Assembly: GCA_963702995.1 (NCBI GenBank) | Contig: OY969783.1 | Coordinates: forward strand, 1,612,001 to 1,676,000 | DNA: 64,000 nucleotides | Direction of reading: 5' to 3' | Origin: MFD04580-c1 sp963702995 | Lineage (GTDB): Bacteria; Planctomycetota; Phycisphaerae; Tepidisphaerales; Tepidisphaeraceae | Part shown: positions 8,042 to 17,500 of the stretch, one piece after another | Numbering within the stretch: the first letter of the stretch is position 1 | Layout: each line of letters begins with the position of its first letter | Made by a program: the position numbers and the translations under genes | Notes under the pieces: model-generated | Seen by the model: only the letters and a program-made list of their open reading frames with translations | Database searches by the model: none | Told to the model about the DNA's origin: nothing

Positions 8042-9687
8042 ATGACGCTCGACACGCACCACCCGCCGAAGGTCGTTACCCGCTTCGCCCCCTCGCCCAC
8101 CGGCTATCTCCATGTCGGCGGATCGCGGACGGCGCTGTTCAACTGGTTGCTCGCGCGGCACACCGGCGGGCGGTTCCTCCTCCGCATCGAAGACACCGAC
8201 CTGGCGCCAGCACCGAGCAGGCCGCCCAGCAACTCCTTGAAGACCTGCGCTGGCTCGGGCTGCAGTGGGACAACAGCGAACCGGTCTACCAATCCACCCG
8301 GCTGGCGGTCTATAACCGCCTGATCGACGACCTGATGGCCCGCGGCCTCGCCTACAAGGCCTACGAAACTGTCGAGGAGCTGACGGCGCTGCGCGCCCAG
8401 GCGGAGGCGCGGAAGCAGTCGTTCATTTATCAGCGGCCGCCCGCGGACGTGGCGGCGCGCCACGCGGCCGAAGGGCGGCCGTCGATCGTGCGCTTCACCA
8501 TGCCCAGGAAGGAGTACCGCTTCAAAGACGTCGTCCTTCAGAAAGAGGTTGTCCTGGCCGCCGACCAGGTACAGGACTTCGTCATCCGCAAGGAAGACGG
8601 CATGCCGACCTACCACTTTGCCGTCGTCGTTGACGATGCCGAGATGGGCGTGACCCACGTCCTCCGCGGCCAGGAGCACCTGCTGAACACGGTCAACCAT
8701 ATCGCCTTGCAAGAGGCCCTGGGGTACACGCGGCCGACGTACGGCCACCTCTCGGTCATCCTGAATGACATCGACGGAACGAAAATGGGCAAGCGCGACC
8801 GGGACAAGAAGATCCGGCATCGCTCGCTGGAGCTGATTCGCGGCAAGAAGCTGTCGGCCGCCCTGATCGCCCAGGGATCTGCGATCGAGCCGACGCGCGT
8901 CGAGGCGTGGCTCGCCGACGATCAGAAGCAGCTTGACATCGCCGAGCAGGCCGCCGTGATGGCGGTGATCGGGATGAAACCGACCGACCTCCCCGAGATC
9001 CTGGTCCACGACTTTCGCAAGGCGGGCTACTTGCCCGAGGCGCTACTCAACTTCCTCGCTCTGCTCGGCTGGAACCCCGGCGGCGACCGGGAGCGCATGA
9101 CGGTTGCCGAGCTGGTGGAGCTTTTTTCGATTGAGGGGGTTGGCAAGGGGAATGCGAAGTTCGGGCGGGACAAGCTCGCGGCATTCAACACCGAGGCGTG
9201 TGCGGCCGCCAGCGAAAGCCGGCTTGTCGCGGCGATGCGCGATTACCTTAGCGTCAACCCGGACAGCCCGCTGAACGTCGCGACGGACGCCCAGCTTGCG
9301 CGGCTCCTCCAGATGAAAAAAGGGTTCCGACTGCTGCGGGAGGTGGACGAGGCGACGCGGTTTTTCTTCATGTCCGACGATCAGATCGCCTACGATCCCG
9401 ACGCAGTGGAGAAAGTCTTGAAAAAGTCCGATGGACAGGGGCTGGGCGCGTTGCGATCGATCAAGTCGCTCTTCGACGCCGCGTCGGACTGGACGGCCGC
9501 CGGCCTGGAAGCGGGTGTGAAGGCCCTGTGTGAGCAGCGCGGGCTGGGGCTGGGGAAGGTGGCCCAGCCGATCCGCGTGGCGATCTGCGGGACGACGATC
9601 AGCCCGCCGATTTTCGACAGCCTTGAGTTCCTCGGCCGCGAGAGAACGATCGCGCGGCTGGATCGCTGCCTTCGAACGTTTTCGTGA
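8042..9687 (+). CDS. gltX: Glutamyl-tRNA synthetase (one-base frameshift)
   Basis: Class I glutamyl-tRNA synthetase, about 548 residues when the two frames are joined. The first frame (8042 to about 8207) has FAPSPTGYLHVGGSRTALFN, the HIGH-type motif, and RIEDTDL. The second frame (from about 8208) continues STEQAAQQLLEDLRWLGLQW, then the KMSKS-type KMGKRDRDKK, and ends with an intact anticodon-binding region. The break is one missing base in ctggcgccag at 8201-8210. As the gene is essential, a sequencing error is more likely than a dead gene. Odd feature: about 65 residues, KIRHRSLELIRG through GMKPTDLPEI, lie between KMGKR and HDFRKAGYLPEALLN, where most GluRS have only a few. It ligates Glu to tRNA-Glu in the cytoplasm. 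Confidence 0.88.
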
Positions 9688-9816
9688 CGGCCGCGACCCC
9701 GGTTGGACGGGTCGAGACGAGGGGTTTCGTCGGCGGGGCGATGTTCTCGGCCGCCGCCCCGTTCGCTCTGAGAGGCGTGGGGACGGCGGTGTTGTTGTGG
9801 AAAGGTTCAATCGCAC

Positions 9817-10257
9817 GTGATCGCCTTCAGCGTCGGCCTCGTCCTCTCCGCGGTCCTGTTTGCCCTGGTTGAGATTCACATCGAAGGCTCGGATGGCTGG
9901 GCCAAGCGGCTGCCCACCTGGCGCATCGAGAATCGCTGGACGCGGCTGCTGTACGGCTCCCGACCTCTCACCGGATACCACCTCTACGTTCAGCTCTTCA
10001 TCACGCTAATGGCCCACCTCCCCTGGTTCCTGGGCCTCACCTTCTGGAGTTGGCGCGGCGAAGCCCGTGTGCTGGCCTTCCTGATCCTCTTCTGGGTGCT
10101 CGAAGACTTTATCTGGTTCATTCTGAACCCCAGCTTCGGCCTGAGAAAGTTCACCCGCCGCGACATCTGGTGGCACGCCCCGACCTGGTGGTGGATCATG
10201 CCGCGGGACTACTGGATCTTCGTGCCGCTGGGGTTGCTGCTGCTGTATGTGAGTTAA
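9817..10257 (+). CDS. Small integral membrane protein, unknown
   Basis: A 146-residue protein rich in Trp, with about four hydrophobic segments (MIAFSVGLVLSAVLFALVEI, LYVQLFITLMAHLPWFLGLT, VLAFLILFWVLEDFIWFIL and IFVPLGLLLLYVS). Conserved-looking loop motifs are IEGSDGWAKRLPTWRIENRW and RDIWWHAPTWWWIMPRDYW. I do not recognise the family by function. The GTG start at 9817 has AAAGG 12 bases upstream. It follows gltX by 130 bases and is followed by an A-rich repeat. Confidence 0.6.
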   Translation: MIAFSVGLVLSAVLFALVEIHIEGSDGWAKRLPTWRIENRWTRLLYGSRPLTGYHLYVQLFITLMAHLPWFLGLTFWSWRGEARVLAFLILFWVLEDFIWFILNPSFGLRKFTRRDIWWHAPTWWWIMPRDYWIFVPLGLLLLYVS

Positions 10258-10435
10258 GCGGAAATCCGAAGCACTGGAGTGAACGAGAAAATCCGAAGCA
10301 CGAAATCCGAAGGAAGAAGTCAGAAGCAGCGAAAGGGAAAGAAGAAAGCGGAAGCGAGATCCGATTGCTTCTTTCCTCTTGCCTTGTTGGAGCTTCCTTC
10401 GGATTGAGTGCTTCGGATTTTCTTCTTCCCAACCG
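10258..10435. repeat. A-rich 'AATCCGAAGCAC' interspersed repeat
   Basis: Tandem-like units AAATCCGAAGCAC and GAAATCCGAAGGAA occupy 10260-10316. Inverted counterparts TTCCTTCGGATT and GTGCTTCGGATTTT lie at 10394-10422. The composition (GAAAGGGAAAGAAGAAAGCG) differs sharply from the surrounding G+C-rich DNA. The same CCGAAATCCGAAGGA units lie inside the element at 37734-37961, so the two belong to one repeat family. Confidence 0.7.
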
Positions 10436-10438
10436 CGG

Positions 10439-11833
10439 TCACACGTAGGCTGATACGAACCCGAGCATCGACGTCAGGGCCTGTGCGGCCGTGAGCGTCA
10501 CGTACCCGTCGTCCTTGCCGTCGTTGCCGGCGCCGTCGATGCCCCAGGGGTTGCGGAGCACGAGCGACGCGGGCGCGCCGGTCGCTGAGAGGCCGACGGA
10601 GATCACGGTGTAGGCGTGCGAGCCGATCAGCGGGGCGCCGGCGGCCGGTTTGCCGGCCGCGTAGGTGACGGACTTGCCGGCGTCGAGCTGGCCCTTGATC
10701 AGAGTGAGAAGCTGCGCGCCGCTGGGGGCGGAGTAGGTCGATTGCGAGCTGCTCCCCAGCGCCGTGTAGGACTCGTCCATCCAGCCGCCGTCAATTGACT
10801 TGTAGCTGCCGGAGCCGGAGCGGGCGAACGTCCAGGCCTTTTCGATCAGCGCCACCCAGAGCGACCCCTGGGCGCCGAAGTCGGTGTAGGCCAGCCCGCC
10901 CCACGAGGCGACCGGCAGGTTCCCATCCACACGGACGTAGACGCTCGTTCCGTTCTTCTGGAATTGGACGGCGTACGTCCCGTCCCCCAGGTCCACAACC
11001 GACTGGCGAATCCGCCACGGGTCGGTCCTGGCCACCGACGCGAGGACCGACAGGAAGTAGCAGTCGCCAACGCCCCCCTGCCCGACATCGTCGGCCGATG
11101 GGCCGGCATCGGAAAATAGGGGGTGACTCGAGAAGTTCTGATACCCGGTCGCGGGGCTGCCGATCGATGGTTCGAGCAGCGTCTGACCGAGCAGGTCGGT
11201 GCTTACGGGGGCGGCCGCCTTGGCACTCGCCTTCTTGACGGCCGCCTTATTCACCTTCTTGGTCGTTGACGACGCCGCGGCCTGTTGCACGCCGCTGAAG
11301 GTCCCGATCCGATGGACGTTCCCCGTCGCCAGCTCGTCCGGCCGCACATTGGTCAGCACGTCATTGCTCGACGTCTGCACCCAGAAACTGTCGCGGCCGA
11401 CGCCGCCGACAAGGGTATCTTTGGTCCCGCCGACGGCGACGAGCACGTCATTCCCGCCGCCCGCCTGAAGGTAGTTGGTCCCGAGCCCGCCATACAAGTG
11501 GTTGTTGCCGCCGCCGCCGTAGAGCTTATCGTTCCCCGCCCCGCCGTAGAGGAACGTCTCGATCTTCACGGACGCGTCGATCTTGATGGTGTCATCCCCC
11601 GCGCCGCCGTCAACCGCGAGGCTCTTGAACGGCCCGGCGAACGACTGCAGGTAGGCGGCCCCGTTGGTCACGACTAGCGCCCCGGCCGCGTTCTGAGCGA
11701 CGTTAATCACGTCATTGCTCGACGTCCCGGTCACCCGGAGCTGTACCCCGCCTTCATAGGGAACCGTGATGATCGAGTACGGCGCCGTCGCCGACAGGAA
11801 CGTCCGAGCCTCGAGCCGCTCGGCGCGGGCCAC
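10439..11833 (-). CDS. Secreted calpain-like (C2) cysteine protease with RTX-like repeats and LExRxFLS motif
   Basis: A 464-residue protein. The N-terminus reads RAERLEARTFLSA, the planctomycete surface/secretion motif. Residues about 75-145 carry glycine-rich, RTX-like calcium repeats (GGAGDDTI, GGAGNDKLYGGGGNNHLYGG, GGGNDVLV). The C-terminal half is a calpain-type papain-like domain: catalytic Cys in QGGVGDCYFLS (about residue 256), His in IGSHAYTV (about 404) and Asn in LRNPWG (about 427). All three catalytic residues are present, so it should be an active peptidase, probably calcium-responsive and outside the cytoplasm. GTG 11833 is the only in-frame start. A better-looking ATG with AGGAG at 11904 is in another frame, so a base may be missing near 11840-11870. 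Confidence 0.8.
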   Translation of the reverse strand: MARAERLEARTFLSATAPYSIITVPYEGGVQLRVTGTSSNDVINVAQNAAGALVVTNGAAYLQSFAGPFKSLAVDGGAGDDTIKIDASVKIETFLYGGAGNDKLYGGGGNNHLYGGLGTNYLQAGGGNDVLVAVGGTKDTLVGGVGRDSFWVQTSSNDVLTNVRPDELATGNVHRIGTFSGVQQAAASSTTKKVNKAAVKKASAKAAAPVSTDLLGQTLLEPSIGSPATGYQNFSSHPLFSDAGPSADDVGQGGVGDCYFLSVLASVARTDPWRIRQSVVDLGDGTYAVQFQKNGTSVYVRVDGNLPVASWGGLAYTDFGAQGSLWVALIEKAWTFARSGSGSYKSIDGGWMDESYTALGSSSQSTYSAPSGAQLLTLIKGQLDAGKSVTYAAGKPAAGAPLIGSHAYTVISVGLSATGAPASLVLRNPWGIDGAGNDGKDDGYVTLTAAQALTSMLGFVSAYV

Positions 11834-12103
11834 CCGAAAACCCCGGACCGATCGATGGCTTCGGGCCGGGCGAGCGAAAGTTGAAAGCGTTGTTCGTAAA
11901 TCATGATCTCACTCCTGTATCGGTCGCGCAACCCACCGGCGAGAGCCGGGAAAGCGGCCGATCTGGCGAAGGAGAGATCGAATACGTCCGGAGAAGAGTC
12001 AAACCGGGCGATCTGTGGGGCAGGCAACGGTGGAAATGAGGCCCGATAACCGCGGGCGCGGTCAGAATCCAAGGGCGGCCGGCGTCAAGAGAGGCATGCG
12101 CCC
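11834..12103. other. Upstream region of the protease gene and tRNA
   Basis: Holds a minus-strand AGGAG followed 7 bases later by ATG (11902-11904) that opens a frame inconsistent with the protease (see findings), and otherwise nothing recognisable before the tRNA promoter. Confidence 0.45.
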
Positions 12104-12131
12104 TCGACATGAAGGGCAAGGCCAGTATAAT
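12104..12131 (+). promoter_or_regulatory. Sigma-70-type promoter of tRNA-Leu
   Basis: TCGACA at 12104-12109 and a perfect TATAAT at 12126-12131, with a 16-base spacer, 23 bases before the mature tRNA 5' end. This is the best consensus promoter on the plus strand of the window. Confidence 0.7.
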
Positions 12132-12154
12132 CCTTCCCCTAAGCTTCGCCCGTC

Positions 12155-12236
12155 GCCCAGGTGGCGGAATTGGCAGACGCACTGCTTTGAGGTGGCAGCG
12201 AGTAACATCGTGCAGGTTCAAATCCTGTCCTGGGCA
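12155..12236 (+). tRNA. tRNA-Leu(GAG)
   Basis: Acceptor strand GCCCAGG (12155-12161) pairs with CCTGGGC (12229-12235), with discriminator A and no encoded CCA. The D arm GGCGGAATTGGCAGACGC is followed by an anticodon stem CTGCT/GGCAG around loop TTGAGGT, giving anticodon GAG. A long variable arm (CGAGTAACATCG) marks a class II tRNA. The T arm contains GGTTCAAATCC. It reads CUC/CUU leucine codons. Confidence 0.95.
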
Positions 12237-12250
12237 CTTGAAGATATAGA

Positions 12251-12300
12251 AAGAACCGCGTTACCCTCATTTTCTGCGGGAAAACGCGGTTCTTTTGTTT
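12251..12300 (+). terminator. Terminator of tRNA-Leu
   Basis: A perfect 12-bp stem AAGAACCGCGTT (12251-12262) with AACGCGGTTCTT (12283-12294), followed by TTGTTT. It lies 15 bases after the tRNA. Confidence 0.8.
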
Positions 12301-12466
12301 CTACCTGCGCGAACTAGGTTTTATCAATCGATAGATTCATCTCGAAGGCAGACGGATTGAATCTCCGTCCGATGCGCCGGCCCGGATCAATCCTGATCCG
12401 TTGCTCGCACAAAACGCTTTGGTCGGTGGTCGCAATTTGCAGTGGACGGAAGAGGCGGCTACGCGC

Positions 12467-12495
12467 ACAATCCTTCAAATAATTTGAAGGATTGT
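12467..12495 (+). promoter_or_regulatory. Palindromic operator covering the ribosome site of the AbiE pair
   Basis: Perfect 14-bp arms ACAATCCTTCAAAT (12467-12480) and ATTTGAAGGATTGT (12482-12495) separated by one base. The only Shine-Dalgarno-like sequence for the antitoxin start at 12499 is GAAGG inside the right arm. AbiEi antitoxins are known to bind inverted repeats and repress their own operon. The same palindrome in RNA would also hide the ribosome site. Confidence 0.75.
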
Positions 12496-12498
12496 ACA

Positions 12499-13110
12499 AT
12501 GACCTACCGAGATGGACTGAGCGCGAAACGTGCGCTCCACGCAATCGCCGTCACCCAAGGCGGCTATTTTACGGCCAAACAGGCCCGGCAAGCTGGCTAC
12601 AGCTATCCGCACCTCGCTTATCACCTGACGTCGGGGAACTTCTCGCGCGTCAGTCCGGGGCTTTATCGCCTGCCGGAAATTCCTCTGTCCGACGACGACG
12701 AACTGGTCCGCCTCGCACTTTGGAGTCGCAATCGCGCGGACGTCATTCAAGGCGCGGCCTCACACGAAACCGCCCTAGCCCTTCACGGCCTCAGTGACGT
12801 GCTGCCACCGCGAGTCCATCTGACGGTGCCCACCCGCTTTCGTAAAAAAGCCCCACGCGGCTGCGTGCTCCACAAGGCGCAGCTCGCGTCCGACGAAGTC
12901 ACCGAGCGGGAAGGATTTTCGGTAACTACACCGCTCCGAACTCTGCTCGACGTAGCCAGCGCCAGAACGACGTCCAGAGAACAACTTGAGAAGGCAGTGG
13001 CCGAGGCCCTGAGGCGAGGGCTTGTCCGCCGCTCGCGGCTGGAAGCCGCCGTGCAGGACTTCCCAACCGCGGGTGCGCGGCTGTTACCCCTCACAAACCT
13101 CAAAGGATAA
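12499..13110 (+). CDS. AbiEi-family antitoxin (type IV toxin-antitoxin)
   Basis: A 203-residue protein. The N-terminal winged-helix is typical of AbiEi: AIAVTQGGYFTAKQARQAGY, then YHLTSGNFSRVSPGLYRLPE (residues about 13-68). It is followed by the family core with HETALALHGLSDVLPPRVHLT and a late FSVTTPLRTLLDVA. AbiEi neutralises the AbiEii nucleotidyltransferase without direct complex formation and represses the operon through its winged helix. ATG 12499 follows the 14-bp palindrome. Its G+C content looks lower than the neighbours', and the pair sits directly after a tRNA, both suggesting acquisition by transfer. Confidence 0.85.
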   Translation: MTYRDGLSAKRALHAIAVTQGGYFTAKQARQAGYSYPHLAYHLTSGNFSRVSPGLYRLPEIPLSDDDELVRLALWSRNRADVIQGAASHETALALHGLSDVLPPRVHLTVPTRFRKKAPRGCVLHKAQLASDEVTEREGFSVTTPLRTLLDVASARTTSREQLEKAVAEALRRGLVRRSRLEAAVQDFPTAGARLLPLTNLKG

Positions 13111-13119
13111 TCCCACCCG

Positions 13120-14010
13120 ATGCCGGCCCCGCAGCCCAAACGCTTCGCATCCGCCGCCGCCTTCAAAAGCTCCCTGGAAGATCGGCTGAAGCGCGCGGCG
13201 GCAGATCGCGGCGTTCCTCTCAATACCTTCAGACTGAAGTTCGTCATGGAGCGACTTCTCGCCCGGCTTTTCGCGGTGCCACATCCACCTTGGCTCCTCA
13301 AGGGCGGCTATGCGATGGAGTTGCGCTACCGTCCCCGCGCCCGTACCACCCGCGATCTCGACCTTTCCGTAAGCCAGGCGGATCCGTCCGCAACGTTGCC
13401 CGCCCGACTCGCGCAGATTCACGACGACTTGCAGGCCGCCGCCGATATCGATCCCGGCGACTATCTTCGCTACACGATCGCCGCGCCACAGACGGAATTG
13501 CAGGGTGCCCCTCTAGGCGGCGCCCGCTTCTCCTGCGAGGTCACCCTGGCGGGCAAGCTTTATGGCCGCTTTCATCTCGACCTCGGCTTCGGTGACGCTC
13601 TCACAGGTGTGCCCGAGCAACTGACCGGCGAAGCGGTGTTGGAATTTGCTGGCATTCCTGCCGCGATGGTGCTGGCCGTGCCGAAGGCGCAGCAGTTCGC
13701 GGAGAAGGTACACGCCTACACATTTCCCTGGCAGGACCGAACCAACACGCGCACCAAAGACTTGGTAGACCTCGCGCTGTTCATCGAACGAGGCGCACTG
13801 CCCGACTTGGCCGAACTGCGGGCGGCGCTGGCTGCAACCTTCGCCCGCCGTAATTCTCACCCGCTACCCAAGGAATTCCCGTTGCCGCCGGCCTCTTGGG
13901 TGAGCGATTACGCGGCCATGGCGATTGAGGCGCAGCTCCAGTCGAACAAACTCGCCGACGGTTATGAATGCGTCCGCAGATTCTGGGCAGAATCCTCTCT
14001 GAACCCCTAA
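13120..14010 (+). CDS. AbiEii/AbiGii-family nucleotidyltransferase toxin
   Basis: A 296-residue DNA-polymerase-beta-like nucleotidyltransferase starting 9 bases after the antitoxin stop. The family signature is intact: LLKGGYAMELRY (K61, G62, G63) followed by TTRDLDLSV with D79 and D81 as metal-binding residues, and later KAQQFAEKVHAYTFPWQDRT with RTKDLVDLALF. In known AbiE systems the toxin modifies RNA, often tRNA acceptor ends, and stops growth, aborting phage infection. The target here is unknown. The pair is complete and probably functional. Confidence 0.87.
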   Translation: MPAPQPKRFASAAAFKSSLEDRLKRAAADRGVPLNTFRLKFVMERLLARLFAVPHPPWLLKGGYAMELRYRPRARTTRDLDLSVSQADPSATLPARLAQIHDDLQAAADIDPGDYLRYTIAAPQTELQGAPLGGARFSCEVTLAGKLYGRFHLDLGFGDALTGVPEQLTGEAVLEFAGIPAAMVLAVPKAQQFAEKVHAYTFPWQDRTNTRTKDLVDLALFIERGALPDLAELRAALAATFARRNSHPLPKEFPLPPASWVSDYAAMAIEAQLQSNKLADGYECVRRFWAESSLNP

Positions 14011-14506
14011 TCGCCGCGTCCTGTTGCGTCTGCGTCGCGCGCTTTCACATTGGGCTCCTCCGACAGGCCCGCCAGGTCATTATCGATGCTCCGGGCTGGC
14101 TCGCCTTCGCCTCTAGGCGGGGCGAATCGCGGATTCGGGCCCGCGCATCCTCTGCGTCCGGCCGTTGGGCAACCCGTGGCGAAGCGACCCCGACCTACGA
14201 GGCCGTTCTTTTTCGGTCTAAGGCTCCGGTTCTCGGGGCGGTCGAGCCCGAATAAACGTTGATCTGCTCAAGCCGTAAGCTAACCTAGTGGCTCGTTGTT
14301 TTGTAAAACGTGGAGTACGGGCCGCGAACGAAAGTGCCGCCGGTGCCCTCACCGGCGGTGTGGCCGGTCACGCGCAGAGCCCGCCGGTGAGGGCACCGGC
14401 CGCACGTCGGACGAGATCGCGGGGCGCCCGCGGTTCCACATGCGGAGGCTCACGACCCGCCAATCACGCCCGACGGCGTCTCGTCCATGCCTTCGAAGGA
14501 GGCCTC
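14011..14506. other. Gap holding repeat copy B and the start region of the PQQ-propeller gene
   Basis: No gene is supported in these 496 bases. The sequence contains palindromic repeat copy B at 14333-14411 and, at its end, the GAAGGAGG ribosome site (14494-14501) of the next gene. Confidence 0.5.
14333..14411. repeat. Copy B of the palindromic interspersed repeat
   Basis: Left arm AGTGCCGCCGGTGCCCTCAC, continuing CGGCGGTGT (14333-14361); right arm CCGCCGGTGAGGGCACCGGC, continuing CGCACGTCGG (14381-14410). The left arm is identical to copy C at 27471-27499. A possible left end, CTAGTGGCTCG, lies at 14285-14295. Confidence 0.75.
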
Positions 14507-17500
14507 ATGCGATTCCCGTTCCTGGTTGCCGTGCTCGCTTTGGCCGTTCAAGCGGCCGCGCAGGAGCAGCCGCGGGCGATTCTGGAGGGGAGTGGGGTCA
14601 AGGGCGGGGTGGTGGTTCATTTGGGCTGCGGCGACGGGAAGTTGACGGCCGCGTTGCATGCCAATGACAGCTATATCGTGCAAGGCCTGGATGCCGACGT
14701 GACGGAAGCCCGGCGGAACATCCAGGCGCTAGGCCTGTATGGGCCGGTGTCGGTGGAGAAGTGGGCGGGCGATCGCCTTCCGTTCGTGGACAACATGGTG
14801 AACCTCCTGGTCGCCAAAGACCTCGGCAAGGTGCCGATGGACGAGGTGATGCGGGTGCTGACGCCCAACGGCGTAGCGATGATCGGCGGGCAGAAGACCG
14901 TCAAGCCGCGGCCGGCGGCGATGGATGACTGGACGCACTACTTCTACGACGCCCGCGGCAACGCCGTCTCGCATGACACGGCCGTCGGCCCGCCGGAACG
15001 GTTGCAATGGGTTGGCAGCCCGCGCTGGTCGCGGCACCATGATCGCATCTCCAGCCTGAGCGCCATGGTCTCGGGCGGCGGGCGGCTGTTCTACATCATG
15101 GACCAGGGGTCGCGCGTCTCGATCCTGCTTCCGTCGAAGTGGCTGCTGACCGCCCGCGATGCGTACAACGGCACGATCCTCTGGCAGAAGACGATCGAAG
15201 AGTGGCAGGACCACATGTGGCCGCTGAAGTCCGGGCCGACGCAGCTCACGCGCCGCCTCGTGACCGACGGGCAGCACGTCTTCGTCACCATGGCGCTCGA
15301 CGCGCCGGTGAGCAGCCTCGACCCGGCGACGGGGGAGCCGACCCGCGTTTACCAAGAGACCAAGGGCGCGGAAGAGATCCTGCACGTCAATGGGACGCTG
15401 TTCGTTCTGGTGAACACCGGGTCGTGGGCGCTGAACGACTACGCCCCCAAGCTCAACACGGGCGATCAGAAGCGGGTTGAAACAGAATACAACTGGGACC
15501 AGAAGCCCCGCGACCTGATGGCGGTGGACGTCGCCACGGGCCACGTGAACTGGCGGATCACCGGGAAGATCGCCCCGCTCACTCTCGCGGCCGACGGGAA
15601 GCGCGTCGTCTACTACGACGGCGACAAGTTGATCGCCCTCAACCCCGCGACCGGCCAGAACCTCTGGTCGAGCGCCTCCGAGGCCAAGCGCAAGCTGTTC
15701 GAATACAACTACGCCCCGCGCGTGGTCCTCCACGACAACATGGTCCTTTACGCCGGCGGCGACGGCGAGGAAAAAGGGGTATCGGCCGAGACCGGCAAGG
15801 ACATCTGGGCCGCCCCGCACAATAAGTCGGGCTATCGATCGCCGGAGGACCTCATCATCACCGGGGGCCTGGTCTGGAACGCGCCGGATACGGCGGGGAA
15901 CATGACCGGCACCTTCACCGGTCGCGACCCGCTCACCGGGAAGGTGGTCAAGGAATTCCCGCCCGACGTTGACGCGTATTGGTTTCACCACCGCTGCTAC
16001 ATCGCCAAGGCGACCGACAAATACATTTTGACCTCGCGGACGGGCATCGAATTCGTGGATTTCGACAAAGGGCACTGGGACATCAACCACTGGGTGCGCG
16101 GGGCCTGCCTGTACGGCGTGCTGCCGGCGAACGGGCTGGTTTACGCCGGCCCCCACGACTGCGCGTGCTACCCCGAGGCGAAGCTGGACGGGATGAACGC
16201 GCTCGCCCCGGCCGCCCCGACGCCGCACCCGCAGCCAGCCTCGGACGAGCAGCGGCTGGAGCGTGGGCCGGCGTACAGCGAGCCGATCGAAGACGCCCCT
16301 GCCGACGCCAGGGATTGGCCCACGTACCGACATGACCCGTGCGCAGCGGGTACACCGATCAGCCGATCCTGGGGAACCTCGGCCAGGCATGGCAGACCAA
16401 CATCGGTGGGCGGCTGAGTTCGCCGACGGTCGCGGGGAGCGAGGTCTTCGTTGCGCAGATCGACGCCCATACGCTGCATGCGCTGCACCTGATCGACGGC
16501 ACGCGCCTCTGGCAGTTCACCGCCGGCGGCCGCATCGATTCGCCGCCGACCTACTGGAAGGGCCGCGTGCTGTTCGGCGGGATGGATGGCTACGTCTACT
16601 GCCTCCGCGCCAAAGACGGTGCGCTGATCTGGCGCTTCCTCGCGGCGACCAATGACCGGCGCCACATGGCGCAGGAGCAGTTGGAGAGCGTCTGGCCGGT
16701 TCACGGCAGCGTGCTGGTGGAGGGCGGGATCGTAAGCTGCGTCGCCGGCCGCTCGATCTTTCTTGACGGCGGGATGCGCTTCGTCCGGCTTGATGCGGCC
16801 AGCGGCAAGAAAGTCGCCGAGATGGTCTACGATGACAAAGACCCGGACACGGGCAAGAACATTCAGGATCGAATCAAGACGCTGCAGATGCCGGTTGGCC
16901 TGAACGACATCCTTTCCAGCGACGGGAAGTACATCTACCTCCGTTCGCAGAAGATCGACCCGAGTGGGAAGCGCGTCGAGATCGGGCCGGTTTCGGGCAA
17001 CCCGGTGGAACAAGGCGCGGCCCAGCACGGCGAGGGCTCGCATATCTTCGCTCCGATGGGGTTCCTGGATGATACCTGGTTCCATCGCAGCTACTGGGTC
17101 TTCGGGAAGAACTTCGCCGGGGGTCACAGCGGCTATTTCCAGGCGGGCAAGTACACGCCGACGGGCCGGCTGCTGGTCTTCGATGACAAGGAGGTCTTCT
17201 CGTTCGGGCGCCTCCCGCAGTACTTCAAGTGGACGACGACGATGGCTTATCAACTGACGGCCGCCAGCAAGGAGGCGCCGGATGTGGTCGTCCCCAAGGG
17301 GGCGGGCGAGGGAGGGGCCAAGCCGAAGGCCGGCGGCCCCGCCGCCGCGAAGCGGGCGGCCGCGGGCAAGTTCCCATCGGTGAGGTTCGATTCCGACCTG
17401 CTCGACGTATCGAAGAAACCGATCACCGTTGAGGCGTGGGTTCACCCTGAAGGCCCCGACGGCGTGATTGCTCAATATGGAGGGGGCCAGCTCGGTTACG

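Noticed and set aside
12236..14010. A complete integrative element at tRNA-Leu
   Set aside because: No integrase, no repeat of the tRNA 3' end and no other mobile genes are visible after the AbiE pair.
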